Assembly: GCA_947488595.1 (NCBI GenBank)
Contig: CANKZI010000003.1
Span: forward strand, 1-64,000
Direction of reading: 5' to 3'
DNA length: 64,000 nucleotides
Source of the DNA: Flavobacteriaceae bacterium
GTDB taxonomy: Bacteria > Bacteroidota > Bacteroidia > Flavobacteriales > Flavobacteriaceae
Positions 24,903 through 34,853 of the stretch are shown here, in pieces. The position numbers were made by a program, and so were the translations under genes. Under the pieces are notes generated by a model. It searched no databases, was not told where the DNA came from, and saw nothing but the letters and a program-made list of their open reading frames with translations. How positions within the stretch are numbered: the stretch's first letter is position 1; every line of letters starts with the position of its first letter.

Positions 24903-26057
24903 TTATTTTTTGATTAATTGCGCCATTACTTTTGTTGTATCAGCAGCTGCAACTGGTTTGTCGTTTGCAGCAGGCTCTTTTGGCGCATTGGAATCTTTAA
25001 AAGATTGAACCAAAGTTGGTTTTTCTTTTATCCATTTTTTAAAATCTGCTGGAGTATCTACTACTAATTTCATTTGCATGTTATAGTGTGAAGCACCACA
25101 AATTTTGTTACAAAGCAATAAATAATCAAAAGTGTAAGGATCGAGTGGTGCTTCGCCATTAGCAACTAAAATCGCACTTTTACCCGCTCTAATTTTATTG
25201 ATTGTCCTTACTTTTTCGACCATTTTAGGATCATTTCGCATGTCTTCGGTCGTAATTGTTGGTACATAGGCAAATTGAGTAACCATTCCAGGGACACAAT
25301 TCATTTGTGCTCTAAAGTGGGGCATAAAAGCCGAATGCAAAACATCTTGAGAACGCAATTTGAATAATATTTTCTTTCCTTTTGGGATGTGAAACTCACC
25401 TGTAACGGTTTTATCGTCTTGTGCATATGGATCGGCTAAATCGGTTCCAGTTGTATTAACTCCTTCGATATAACGCACATTGGCTTTTCCAAGCACATTA
25501 TCTTCACCGGCATACCTTGCTTCCCAACCGAATTGTTTGGCATAAAGTTCAACTACCATTACATCTTCATCTTCGTCAACAAACATGATATTTGTCCAAG
25601 CATACAAGCCGTAAAGAATCAAACCTGCTAAAACGATGGCTGGGATTACACTCCAAATAAACTCTAAACGGTCATTATCGGCAAAGTACAAAGCTTTATT
25701 TTCTTTTTTACCACGGTATTTGAAGGCAAAATAATGCAATAACACTTGTGTGATGGCTTGTACAATAAAAATAACGATCCAAGTAATACCCATTAATTGA
25801 TCAACATCTTTACCGTGTTCAGAAGCGGGATTGCTCAAAACCAAATGTCCCCAAGTGATTAATCCATAGATAGTAAATATATAAATGAACGCCAAAAAAC
25901 CAAACATCAAATATCCCTGAATATTATTATCCTTATCGTTGGCAACCTGAGTATCATCTACTTGGCGGCCGACTTGTGTTAAATCAAATATTTTAGTCAA
26001 CTGCCAAATGGCAATAGATAATAAAACTAAAACAATAATTACCAACAAACTTTGCAT
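24903..26057 (-). CDS. ctaC: Cytochrome c oxidase subunit II
   Basis: Carries the CuA centre that takes electrons from cytochrome c or directly from alternative complex III. Length 384 aa. Three hydrophobic segments in the first about 160 residues, then a cupredoxin domain. CuA ligands appear as CNKICGASHYNM (C316, C320, H324, M327) with the partner His in DVLHSAFMPHF. A loose Ala/Lys-rich tail follows. No CxxCH is present, so there is no fused cytochrome c domain. Confidence 0.95.
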   Translation of the reverse strand: MQSLLVIIVLVLLSIAIWQLTKIFDLTQVGRQVDDTQVANDKDNNIQGYLMFGFLAFIYIFTIYGLITWGHLVLSNPASEHGKDVDQLMGITWIVIFIVQAITQVLLHYFAFKYRGKKENKALYFADNDRLEFIWSVIPAIVLAGLILYGLYAWTNIMFVDEDEDVMVVELYAKQFGWEARYAGEDNVLGKANVRYIEGVNTTGTDLADPYAQDDKTVTGEFHIPKGKKILFKLRSQDVLHSAFMPHFRAQMNCVPGMVTQFAYVPTITTEDMRNDPKMVEKVRTINKIRAGKSAILVANGEAPLDPYTFDYLLLCNKICGASHYNMQMKLVVDTPADFKKWIKEKPTLVQSFKDSNAPKEPAANDKPVAAADTTKVMAQLIKK

Positions 26058-26075
26058 CTGTTTATACTTTAAATA

Positions 26076-27605
26076 TTAATAATGAAAATGTTTACTCTCT
26101 TCGATAAATGGATTTCTTTTTGGTAAAAGAGGTGATTTTGTAAGTGCGTTAAATACAACATACAAAAACAGTCCAATGAAGAAAAGCAGTGATCCGATTT
26201 CTGGAATTCCAATAAACCATTGGTCGCCAACTGCTGACGGCATGATCATATTGAAAAAATCAACATAGTGACCTAATAAAATTATTGTTCCTGCCATAAC
26301 CAACACCCAAGTCAATCGTTTGAAATCGGTATTAATTAAAATCAATATAGGGAATACAAAATTCATGACTACCATTCCAAAGAAAGGCAGGTTATAATCT
26401 TCTATTCGGGTGATGAAATAAGTGACTTCTTCTGGAATGTTGGCATACCAAATTAACATAAATTGAGAGAACCACAGATACGTCCAAAACACGCTAATAC
26501 CGAACATAAATTTCGCTAAATCGTGAATGTGACTAGTGTTAACATATTCTAAATAGCCTTTTGATTTCAAATATAAAGTAACCATTGCAATTGTTGTAAT
26601 ACCACTTACGAAGAAACTAGCGAATACATACCATCCGAACAATGTACTGAACCAGTGTGGGTCAATTGACATGATCCAATCCCAAGACATTATTGATTCG
26701 GTAACGATAAAGAACACTAAAAAGGCGGCAGATAATTTGAAGTTCTTTTTGTAAAAAGTATTGTCGTTGGATTCGTCTTGTGCCAAACAATTTTTTCTTG
26801 AATAATAGCGGTACAAGTTCCATCCAATTAAAAATATTGCTGCTCTAATTAACCAAAATGGGACATTCAGATAACCCGATTTAGCAGCAATTATTTTATC
26901 AGCTTTTACAACATCTTCATCCATCCAAATGAACAAATGGTTGTAATGTAATGGCACAGTTAATGCCAAAACAACTAATAATATGAAAAATATAACGGAT
27001 CCAACAGGCAAATACGCGGTAATACCTTGCATCACTCTAAACAATACTGGCGACCAACCCGCTTGTGCAACTTGTTGGATGGCATAAAAAGCCAAAGCAC
27101 CCAAAGAAATCAACATTATGAACAGACAGGCAACATATAAAGCCGCCCACGGCTTATTTTGCAATTGATGGAATTGGTGTTCCAGATGTTTTTCATGTTC
27201 GGCATGTGCATCGGCTTCGTGTGTTTTATGACTTGAGGTTGCGTGCTGCTCGTGTGCTGCTTCAACTGGAGCTGCAACAGTAGTTACTTTGGCATCTGCT
27301 GGTTGATTTGCTTCCTTTTCGATGACAGCAGCTAAAGCTGTAGTGTCATGCAAAGTTCCGGTATGCGTTTCGTGAGCCTTTTCTTCAACATGTTTTGTAG
27401 CTTTTTGAACCGCTGGCATTTCATGATTTTCGCTTGCATTTTCATGCGTTGTTTCGCCATGGCCTCCATGATTTTCAGCTTCAATCATTTTTTGAGCCTC
27501 TTCAATATTTTTTGGGGCATTAAAAAAACCGACTCCAATACCGATGGCGCCGAGAAGCATCAATACGAAAGAAAAAGTTTTTAATTTGCTTGAAAATGTG
27601 TACAT
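26076..27605 (-). CDS. actF: Alternative complex III subunit ActF, quinone-binding membrane protein
   Basis: NrfD-like membrane subunit of the quinol:cytochrome c oxidoreductase known as alternative complex III. Length 509 aa with about ten helices after residue 150. An extended segment at about 45-155 is very rich in His, Glu and Ala (HGGHGETTHENASENHEM and similar), between an N-terminal helix and the core; this insertion is much longer than needed for the fold and could bind metal. The helical core has WDWIMSIDPHWFSTLFGWY, a hallmark of ActF. Order actE-actF-coxII-coxI is the standard one. Confidence 0.92.
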   Translation of the reverse strand: MYTFSSKLKTFSFVLMLLGAIGIGVGFFNAPKNIEEAQKMIEAENHGGHGETTHENASENHEMPAVQKATKHVEEKAHETHTGTLHDTTALAAVIEKEANQPADAKVTTVAAPVEAAHEQHATSSHKTHEADAHAEHEKHLEHQFHQLQNKPWAALYVACLFIMLISLGALAFYAIQQVAQAGWSPVLFRVMQGITAYLPVGSVIFFILLVVLALTVPLHYNHLFIWMDEDVVKADKIIAAKSGYLNVPFWLIRAAIFLIGWNLYRYYSRKNCLAQDESNDNTFYKKNFKLSAAFLVFFIVTESIMSWDWIMSIDPHWFSTLFGWYVFASFFVSGITTIAMVTLYLKSKGYLEYVNTSHIHDLAKFMFGISVFWTYLWFSQFMLIWYANIPEEVTYFITRIEDYNLPFFGMVVMNFVFPILILINTDFKRLTWVLVMAGTIILLGHYVDFFNMIMPSAVGDQWFIGIPEIGSLLFFIGLFLYVVFNALTKSPLLPKRNPFIEESKHFHY

Positions 27606-27631
27606 ATCTAATAGATCAGTGTGTTATACAA

Positions 27632-28177
27632 TTATAATTCGCTTTTTAGCTTCATGACATAAGCAGCAACCAACCAACGTTCATTGGTGTCGAGCTGATT
27701 AGAATAAGCCCCCATAGAGTTCAATCCGTAAGTTTGAACATGAAAAATACTTCCTTCAGTAATCACTCTGTCTTTGTAACTAGGAATACCTAGTAATTTT
27801 TCTCTCACTGCTAAATTGCCTTTCCCGTTACCTTTTTCACCATGACAGATTGCACAATAAACAGTGTACAACTCTTTAGCCTTTTCCATATCGACTGCAG
27901 TAGAATCTAGAGGCGATTTTAAACTCACTTTTGATGCGTCATATCCGGCGGTTGTGTTGGGATAATCGTAAGGCACAAAACCTCTTTTGATTGTTCCAAC
28001 AGCTGGCAACTGTCCTTCTTTTCCATCTTTAAAAGCATCTGATTCGGCATAGGTTTCATAACCGACAGATTCGTACATGTTAGGAAAGTATTGGTAATTG
28101 GGTTGTCCCTTATCATGACAAGAAACAACTATCGCCGACAATCCTAATACAATTATTATTTTATTTAAGCTTTTCAT
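27632..28177 (-). CDS. actE: Alternative complex III subunit ActE, monoheme cytochrome c lipoprotein
   Basis: Periplasmic electron carrier subunit of 181 aa. Lipoprotein signal with Cys in IVVSCHDKG. A single heme c site CAICHGEKGNG lies near residue 111, with a downstream Met ligand candidate in GLNSMGAYSNQL. It passes electrons from the multi-heme ActA/ActB head towards the oxidase. Adjacent to actD (9 bases). Confidence 0.93.
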   Translation of the reverse strand: MKSLNKIIIVLGLSAIVVSCHDKGQPNYQYFPNMYESVGYETYAESDAFKDGKEGQLPAVGTIKRGFVPYDYPNTTAGYDASKVSLKSPLDSTAVDMEKAKELYTVYCAICHGEKGNGKGNLAVREKLLGIPSYKDRVITEGSIFHVQTYGLNSMGAYSNQLDTNERWLVAAYVMKLKSEL

Positions 28178-28186
28178 ATCTAGGTA

Positions 28187-28711
28187 TTAATGCTTTTCAA
28201 TTACTTTAACTTCAACTGCTCCTGTACTTTGGAAGAAAGCAACCATGTCATCTTCATTTCCATGAACGGCAACCTCCATCAAAAAGTGGTCATCTGTAGT
28301 TCTTACATCTGGGTTTTCTGCTTCTTTGAAAGGCCATAATTTGCTTCTCATATAAAAAGTGATTACCATTAAATGCGCAGCAAAAAACACAGTCATTTCA
28401 AACATAACCGGAACAAATGCGGGCATGTTTTCGATGTAGCTAAAACTTGGTTTTCCTCCAATATCTTGCGGCCAATCGGCAATCATAATATTGTTCATCA
28501 TCCAAGTCGCAAAAGACAAACCACACAATCCATAGATAAAGGCACAAATGGCTAATCTCGTTGGTGCTAATCCCATAGCTTTATCCAAACCATGCACCGG
28601 AAATGGTGTAAAAACTTCTTCAATATGATGATGTGCTGCGCGTGTTTTTTTAACAGCATCCATCAATAAATCATCGTCATTATAAATGGCGTATATCACT
28701 TTATTACTCAT
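28187..28711 (-). CDS. actD: Alternative complex III subunit ActD (DUF3341)
   Basis: A 174-residue DUF3341 membrane subunit with two helices (about 52-72 and 97-117), bridging the membrane and cytoplasmic faces of the complex. The N-terminal MSNKVIYAIYNDDDLLMDAV and FTPFPVHGLDKAMG are typical. It overlaps actC by 8 bases, which implies tight translational coupling. Confidence 0.92.
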   Translation of the reverse strand: MSNKVIYAIYNDDDLLMDAVKKTRAAHHHIEEVFTPFPVHGLDKAMGLAPTRLAICAFIYGLCGLSFATWMMNNIMIADWPQDIGGKPSFSYIENMPAFVPVMFEMTVFFAAHLMVITFYMRSKLWPFKEAENPDVRTTDDHFLMEVAVHGNEDDMVAFFQSTGAVEVKVIEKH

Positions 28712-30107
28712 GATGTGTGTCTTTATTTTCTTCTCTACGTTTTTTATAAAATTCTCCTGATGATTTCAATATTGTTTTTACCTCTGCTTGCGCAATAACC
28801 GGGAAGGCTCTTGCATAAAGAAGGAATAATACAAAGAAGAAACCAATTGTTCCAATAAAAATTCCAATATCAACAAATGTTGGTGAGAACATGGTCCATG
28901 CCGAAGGAAGATAATCTCTGTGTAATGAAGTTACTATGATTACGAATCTTTCGAACCACATTCCGATATTTACCACTATCGAAATAATGAATGAAAACAT
29001 AATACTTGTGCGTAATTTTTTTGACCACATAAATTGAGGCGAAAAAACGTTACATGTCATCATTGACCAATACGCCCACCAGTAAGGACCGGTTGCTCTG
29101 TTTAAGAAAGCATATTGTTCGTATTCTACTCCAGAATACCAGGCAACGAATAATTCCGTGATATAAGCAACACCCACGATAGAACCTGTGATCATGATTA
29201 CAATGTTCATCAATTCGATATGTTGAATTGTAATATAATCTTCAAGATGCGATACCTTTCTCATAATAATCAGCAAGGTATTTACCATTGCGAATCCTGA
29301 AAATACAGCACCAGCCACAAAATAAGGTGGGAAAATCGTTGTATGCCATCCTGGAATTACGGAAGTTGCAAAGTCAAAAGATACAATGGTATGCACAGAA
29401 AGTACCAAAGGCGTAGCCAAACCAGCGAGAACCAATGAAACTTCTTCAAAACGTTGCCAATCTTTGGCGCGTCCGCTCCAGCCGAAACTTAAAATACTAT
29501 AAATTCTTTTTGTAAAAGGCGTAACTGCCCTGTCGCGAATCATCGCAAAATCAGGCAATAAACCAGTCCACCAAAAAACCAACGAAACGGATAAATAAGT
29601 AGAAATTGCAAATACATCCCAAAGTAAAGGCGAGTTAAAGTTTACCCATAAAGATCCAAATTGATTCGGAATTGGTAAAACCCAATAAGCCAACCAAGGC
29701 CGACCCATGTGAATGATTGGAAATAAACCCGCTTGAATTACAGAGAAAATGGTCATTGCCTCTGCAGAACGGTTGATTGCCATTCTCCATTTTTGTCGGA
29801 ATAATAAAAGTACAGCCGAAATTAATGTTCCAGCGTGACCAATACCAACCCACCAAACGAAGTTTGTGATATCCCAAGCCCAACCAACAGTTTTGTTTAA
29901 TCCCCATGTGCCGATACCCGTAGAAATGGTATAAATAATACAACCCAATCCCCAAAGGAAAGCGGTTAATGCGATTGAAAATACAATCCACCATTGTTTG
30001 TTGGCTCTGCCTTCGACAGGCGCAGCTACATCTACTGTTACATCGTGATAAGATTTATCACCTATAACTAAAGGTTTTCTAATGGGAGCTTCGTAGTGAG
30101 ACGACAT
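28704..30107 (-). CDS. actC: Alternative complex III subunit ActC, NrfD/PsrC-like membrane protein
   Basis: Polysulfide-reductase (NrfD) type membrane subunit and the main menaquinol-oxidising site candidate. The 467 residues form about ten helices. Typical blocks: WAWDITNFVWWVGIGHAGTL, FGSLWVNFNSPLLWDVFAI and WFERFVIIVTSLHRDYLPS. The gene follows actB by 38 bases and overlaps actD. Confidence 0.95.
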   Translation of the reverse strand: MSSHYEAPIRKPLVIGDKSYHDVTVDVAAPVEGRANKQWWIVFSIALTAFLWGLGCIIYTISTGIGTWGLNKTVGWAWDITNFVWWVGIGHAGTLISAVLLLFRQKWRMAINRSAEAMTIFSVIQAGLFPIIHMGRPWLAYWVLPIPNQFGSLWVNFNSPLLWDVFAISTYLSVSLVFWWTGLLPDFAMIRDRAVTPFTKRIYSILSFGWSGRAKDWQRFEEVSLVLAGLATPLVLSVHTIVSFDFATSVIPGWHTTIFPPYFVAGAVFSGFAMVNTLLIIMRKVSHLEDYITIQHIELMNIVIMITGSIVGVAYITELFVAWYSGVEYEQYAFLNRATGPYWWAYWSMMTCNVFSPQFMWSKKLRTSIMFSFIISIVVNIGMWFERFVIIVTSLHRDYLPSAWTMFSPTFVDIGIFIGTIGFFFVLFLLYARAFPVIAQAEVKTILKSSGEFYKKRREENKDTHHE

Positions 30108-30145
30108 AATCCTTTATATTGTTACTTAATTAATTTTATTTTTGA

Positions 30146-33100
30146 CTAGGTATTTCTAACTTTTACGTGATAGATTACATTTGGTTTTGTGCCAACGCTT
30201 TCTAACAAATGGTACATTCTATCATCTTCAACAAGAGCAGCAACTTTGTCTTCTTTGTTGTTGATGTCCCCAAAAATCATCGCGCCAGAAGAACAAGCGG
30301 CGGAACAAGCGGTTTCAAACTCGTTTACTTTTACTTCTCTTCCTTCGCGTTTGGCATCAAGGATGGTTTTCTGTGTCATTTGAATACACATAGAACATTT
30401 TTCCATAACCCCACGTGAACGGACATTTACATCTGGATTCAATACCATACGACCTAAATCATCATTCATATGATAATCGAATTCGCTATTCTTATTGTAT
30501 AAAAACCAGTTGAAACGTCGTACTTTATAAGGACAGTTGTTGGCGCAATAACGTGTCCCAACACATCTATTATATGCCATATGATTTTGCCCTTGACGAC
30601 TGTGTGAAGTTGCTGCAACTGGGCAAACCGTTTCGCACGGCGCATGGTTACAGTGTTGACACATTACCGGTTGAAAAGCAACTTGTGGGTTTTTATGGGC
30701 TTTCTCCATATCTCCAAAACCACCAAGCGAACCTTTATCTCCAAATAATCCGTCAAATTCTTCTTTTTTAATGTCGTCTTTTGCAAAAGTTTCTTCAGAA
30801 GAATAATACCGGTCAATACGTAACCAGTGCATATCGCGGCTTCGTCTTACTTCAGATTTTCCTACGACTGGCACATTGTTTTCGGCATGACAAGCAATAA
30901 CGCAAGCGCCACAACCAGTACAAGCATTCAAATCGACTGACAAATTGAAGTGATGTCCAACAGAACGGTCAAAAGAATCCCACAAATCAACCTCAACAGC
31001 TTTTACTGGATTGTGATCCAATGAAACCATAGGTTGTTCGTTCCATTCTTTGGCGTCTTTTGAGTTGAAAATAGTCAAAGTTGTTTCTTTGATAATGTCA
31101 CCTCTACCCATCAATGTTTTTTGCAATTGTACACAAGCAAACTCGTGATCGCCATTGGCTTTTGCAACTTTCACGGATTGTGTATTGTTGAAATTTTTAT
31201 ATAAAACGTAAGCATTAACACCTACTTGCATTTCTTCTTTCAAAGCTGCTTTTTTGCCATATCCCAAAGACAATCCAACCGTTCCGACTGCTTGTCCCGG
31301 CTGAATAATAACAGGTACTTTTTCTAGTAGCACTCCATCAACTGTCAAATTGGTATAACTTCCGTTCAAACCGCCATTAGCAACATTATAATTCACCAAT
31401 TGCAATTGATCGGCATCCACTTTTGATACGGTTATATAATTGTCCCAAGAAACTCTTGTAATTGGATCAGGAAACTCTTGAAGCCATGGGTTGTTGGCTT
31501 GTTGACCATCACCCAATCCAGTTTTTGTGTATAAGTTCAATTCTAATCCACTTGATTTCTTAGCTTGCGCCAAAGTGTTTGCGGCACTATTAAAATCGCC
31601 TCCAATTGCAGACAAGGCCGAAGTAGGAGTTTCAAAAACACCATCATGAACTACTTTATTCCAAGTTGATCCTGAGATATAATTCGCCGCATTCGCTTTT
31701 AAATAGTCATAAAAGTTTCCTGCATTTCCGTTCCAACCTAATAGCGCTTCTTCGAATTGCTTTGTTTCGGGAAACAATGGACGGATGGTTGGCTGTGTCA
31801 AAGCATAATTGCCTTTTATAATACTCACATCACCCCAAGATTCTAAATAATGTGTGGTTCCAACAGCAATATTGGTTAATAAAGCAGTTTCATCTTCTTT
31901 CAACGAAAAAGCTACCGAAAGTTTTACTTTTTTCAATGCTGCAACAAAATCTTTGCTGTTAGGCAAGGTATACACCGGATTAACGCCACTCATTATTAAG
32001 GTGTGAACATTGCCGGATTTCATGTCGGCTAAAAGTTGTGACACTTTTTCGTTAGATCCTTTTCTGATTTGTCTTGTTCCTGCTGTAGAAAAAGCAGCAC
32101 TTGACAATGCGATGTTAATAGCCAAAACAAGCAACTGCGCATTTTTATCTTGAATTCCAGCAACCAAAACCCCTTTGCTACCGGCGGCTTTTAGTTGTTG
32201 CGCTGCTTTGGTAACATCGGCATCAAATTGTTTGTCGAGTTGTGTAGCAACAGCAGCTCCGGTAACAATATTGTATATTTTTAATAAAGCTTGTTTTTGT
32301 TCGAAAGTCGACATTGGCAAACGTTTGTCTGCTGCCGCACCTGACAAAGTCATATTGGCTTCAAATTGAAAATGCTTTGACATTTTTCCGTTTTTCGGAA
32401 TTCTGCCTTGAGCATAACCTTTATCATAACCACCACCTTGCCAATCACCTAAAAAGTCGGCTCCAATACCAACAATCACGGTAGCTTTTCCAAAATCATA
32501 ATCCACCAAAGCCCTTTCGCCATAAACGGTTTCAAAAGCATCCAATGCCTCTGAGGACGAAATAGCATCATAAACGATATGTTTTGCAGATGGATTAGCG
32601 GCTATAAATTCGCCAATTAATTTTTCTGTAGATGGACTTGCTGTTGTATTCGTCAAAACCACCACTTGACCGCCTTTTGCTTTAGCATCAGTCAAACTGG
32701 CTTTTACTTTTGAAGTAACCTCAGACCAAGAAGCTGATTTTCCGTCAACTTTTGATCCTTTCAAACGCATGCTATCATATAATGACAATACAGAAGCATG
32801 AATTCTGGCATTTGCAGCAAATTTCGCTCCAGGTAAAATATTATTTTCTATTTTAATTGGACGACCTTCTCTTGTTTTTACTAAAATATTAGCAAAATCA
32901 AAACCATCAAAAACAGTTGTTGCATAATAATCTGCAACACCAGGAATGATTTGTTCTGGTTGCACTACATAAGGAATAGATTTGATAACTGGACCTTCAC
33001 AAGCGGCCAATGATGCGGCGGCAGTAGTAAATCCAACGTACTTTAAGAAATCACGACGTGTTGTTGAAGATGCTGATAATGTTTCGGCATCACCAAGAAA

Positions 33101-33211
33101 CGTTTCAGTTGGAATCGCTTCAACAAATTCGTTATTTCTTAACGCCTCAACAATAGAACTATTTTCGTTTAGTTCTTCAACACTTTTCCAGTATTTTTTG
33201 TTTGATGACAT
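30146..33211 (-). CDS. actB: Alternative complex III subunit ActB, Fe-S protein with inert molybdopterin-like domain
   Basis: Large 1021-residue subunit. A variant twin-arginine motif (RRDFLK, about residue 53) and the lipobox-like LAACEG follow an N-terminal extension. Residues about 90-720 are a molybdopterin-oxidoreductase-like domain that in this complex carries no molybdenum cofactor. The C-terminal part is a ferredoxin-like domain with four Cys groups: CTGCGACVIACHAENN, CQHCNHAPCETVCP, CVGTRYCANNCPYKVRRFNW and CSMCIQMTQ, expected to hold three 4Fe-4S and one 3Fe-4S clusters. It links quinol oxidation to the heme subunits. Confidence 0.95.
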   Translation of the reverse strand: MSSNKKYWKSVEELNENSSIVEALRNNEFVEAIPTETFLGDAETLSASSTTRRDFLKYVGFTTAAASLAACEGPVIKSIPYVVQPEQIIPGVADYYATTVFDGFDFANILVKTREGRPIKIENNILPGAKFAANARIHASVLSLYDSMRLKGSKVDGKSASWSEVTSKVKASLTDAKAKGGQVVVLTNTTASPSTEKLIGEFIAANPSAKHIVYDAISSSEALDAFETVYGERALVDYDFGKATVIVGIGADFLGDWQGGGYDKGYAQGRIPKNGKMSKHFQFEANMTLSGAAADKRLPMSTFEQKQALLKIYNIVTGAAVATQLDKQFDADVTKAAQQLKAAGSKGVLVAGIQDKNAQLLVLAINIALSSAAFSTAGTRQIRKGSNEKVSQLLADMKSGNVHTLIMSGVNPVYTLPNSKDFVAALKKVKLSVAFSLKEDETALLTNIAVGTTHYLESWGDVSIIKGNYALTQPTIRPLFPETKQFEEALLGWNGNAGNFYDYLKANAANYISGSTWNKVVHDGVFETPTSALSAIGGDFNSAANTLAQAKKSSGLELNLYTKTGLGDGQQANNPWLQEFPDPITRVSWDNYITVSKVDADQLQLVNYNVANGGLNGSYTNLTVDGVLLEKVPVIIQPGQAVGTVGLSLGYGKKAALKEEMQVGVNAYVLYKNFNNTQSVKVAKANGDHEFACVQLQKTLMGRGDIIKETTLTIFNSKDAKEWNEQPMVSLDHNPVKAVEVDLWDSFDRSVGHHFNLSVDLNACTGCGACVIACHAENNVPVVGKSEVRRSRDMHWLRIDRYYSSEETFAKDDIKKEEFDGLFGDKGSLGGFGDMEKAHKNPQVAFQPVMCQHCNHAPCETVCPVAATSHSRQGQNHMAYNRCVGTRYCANNCPYKVRRFNWFLYNKNSEFDYHMNDDLGRMVLNPDVNVRSRGVMEKCSMCIQMTQKTILDAKREGREVKVNEFETACSAACSSGAMIFGDINNKEDKVAALVEDDRMYHLLESVGTKPNVIYHVKVRNT

Positions 33212-33339
33212 CTTTATTTAAATATTTAGCTTCTTAATTATTTTTATTTGCTTCACTTGTCCGAGATCGGTCTCAATTCAATTTACTGCTCTCAAGTTTT
33301 TGAAGTTCCGACAAAATGAAACTTTGAACTTGAAACTTT

Positions 33340-34635
33340 TTAGTAATGGCATTTACCGCATTCTAAACCACCCATTTGTGCTGCTGTTAATTTGTCAACA
33401 CCATATTTTTTAGAAAGTTCATCGTGAATTTTGGTATAATAAGCATTGCCTTCCATTTTTACATCGGTTTCGCGGTGACAATTGATACACCAACCCATGG
33501 TCAGCGGCGCAAATTGCTTTTGAATTTCGTAAGTTTGAACTGGTCCGTGACATTTTTGACATTCGATTCCAGCAACTGTAACGTGTTGTGAGTGATTGAA
33601 ATAAGCAAAATCCGGTAAGTTATGAATGCGAACCCATTTTACGGGCTTCGTTTTTCCAGTGTATTTCTGATTGGTTTTGTCCCAACCTACTGCATCATAT
33701 AATTTTTGTATTTCGGCAGTATAAAATTCTTTGGTGTATTCTACATAAGTTGAATCTTTATCGCCTACAAATTCTGCAATATTTTTGTGACAATTCATAC
33801 ATACGTTCAAAGAAGGAATACCCGCATGTTTGCTTACACGTGCTGAAGAGTGGCAGTATTTACAATCAATGCCGTTATCGCCAGCGTGAATTTTGTGCGA
33901 ATAATGAATCGGCTGAATTGGCGCATAATCTTGATCAACACCTATTTGCATAAAGAAACCGTATACAAAGTAGGCGCCCGACAATAAAAATATTATTGCG
34001 GTTACTAAAACCAAAAATTGATTTTTAGCATAGGCCTTCCAGATTGGCATGGTTGGTTCTTTTGCCAATACTTCGATACCATTGGCTTTTGCTACTTTAT
34101 TAAGTACATTACTTACCAAAAACAACATTACGACCAACATTAGCATCACGACAGCTAATGCGCCTAAAATGATATTATTCGAAACACCACTTTCTACTGC
34201 AGCAGTACCGGGAACTAATTTTGGTGCTTCTGGTGCCGCAATTGGCTCAGAAGTATAAGCAATAATGTTGTCAATATCTGCATTTGACAATTGAGGAAAA
34301 GCGGTCATTACAGACTTATTGTATTCCTCATAAATTTTTACTGCCGCCGCATCGCCAGTTTTAATAAATGCAGAACTGTTTTTGATCCATTTGTAAAGCC
34401 ATTCTTTGTCGTGTCTTTCTGCTACATTACGCAACGCTGGACCAGTCATTTTGGCGTCTAATTTGTGGCAAGCACCACAATTGGCGTTGAACAATGCTTT
34501 TCCGGCAACGGCATCACCACTTGCAGCTGGAGCTGCGGGATCTTGAGCAAATGAAGGTAATGAGAAAGTTAGCAGAACCGCTAAACTTAAAAATAAATTC
34601 CTTGAAATCGAGTTATGGTTACCCACCTTTTTCAT
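33340..34635 (-). CDS. actA: Alternative complex III subunit ActA with six heme c sites
   Basis: First gene of the respiratory operon, 431 aa. A signal peptide is followed by a monoheme cytochrome domain (CGACH near residue 53, KMTGPALR), then membrane helices near 153-175 and 203-228, then a pentaheme domain with CKYCH, CMNCH, CQKCH, CINCH and a C-terminal CGKCHY. Six CxxCH motifs are seen in all, one more than pentaheme ActA, because a monoheme domain is fused at the front; this arrangement is common in Bacteroidota. Confidence 0.94.
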   Translation of the reverse strand: MKKVGNHNSISRNLFLSLAVLLTFSLPSFAQDPAAPAASGDAVAGKALFNANCGACHKLDAKMTGPALRNVAERHDKEWLYKWIKNSSAFIKTGDAAAVKIYEEYNKSVMTAFPQLSNADIDNIIAYTSEPIAAPEAPKLVPGTAAVESGVSNNIILGALAVVMLMLVVMLFLVSNVLNKVAKANGIEVLAKEPTMPIWKAYAKNQFLVLVTAIIFLLSGAYFVYGFFMQIGVDQDYAPIQPIHYSHKIHAGDNGIDCKYCHSSARVSKHAGIPSLNVCMNCHKNIAEFVGDKDSTYVEYTKEFYTAEIQKLYDAVGWDKTNQKYTGKTKPVKWVRIHNLPDFAYFNHSQHVTVAGIECQKCHGPVQTYEIQKQFAPLTMGWCINCHRETDVKMEGNAYYTKIHDELSKKYGVDKLTAAQMGGLECGKCHY

Positions 34636-34722
34636 ATATTAAATGATTATCGACAAAATTTTGATATGGTTTTTAAGGTGCGTTTGCGCCATAAAAAGTC
34701 ATACTTTCTTTTAAAACTTGCA

Positions 34723-34752
34723 CAAAAATACGACTTATGAACTATTCTCAAA
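34723..34752 (-). promoter_or_regulatory. Promoter of the act-cox operon
   Basis: On the minus strand TTTG (34752-34749), an 18-base spacer and TATTTTTG (34730-34723) give a complete Bacteroidota promoter. The leader to actA is about 85 bases. The operon would run through actABCDEF, ctaC and ctaD to the terminator at 23032. Confidence 0.7.
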
Positions 34753-34806
34753 ACCTTAAATATACCTTAATTCTTAATTTATATTAATTCTAAATAATTT
34801 TATTAT

Positions 34807-34835
34807 TTTGTTTAATCTTATAAATACTACATTTG
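34807..34835 (+). promoter_or_regulatory. Promoter of the SPOR-domain gene
   Basis: TTTG (34807-34810), a 17-base spacer and TACATTTG (34828-34835) form a full consensus promoter. It sets the start at 34854 rather than 34833. Confidence 0.7.
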
Positions 34836-34853
34836 TTTCAAAAACACCACGTT

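Noticed and set aside
30146..33211. Reading ActB as a genuine molybdopterin oxidoreductase
   Set aside because: The gene order actA-F and the Fe-S pattern identify alternative complex III, whose molybdopterin-like domain is known to lack the cofactor.
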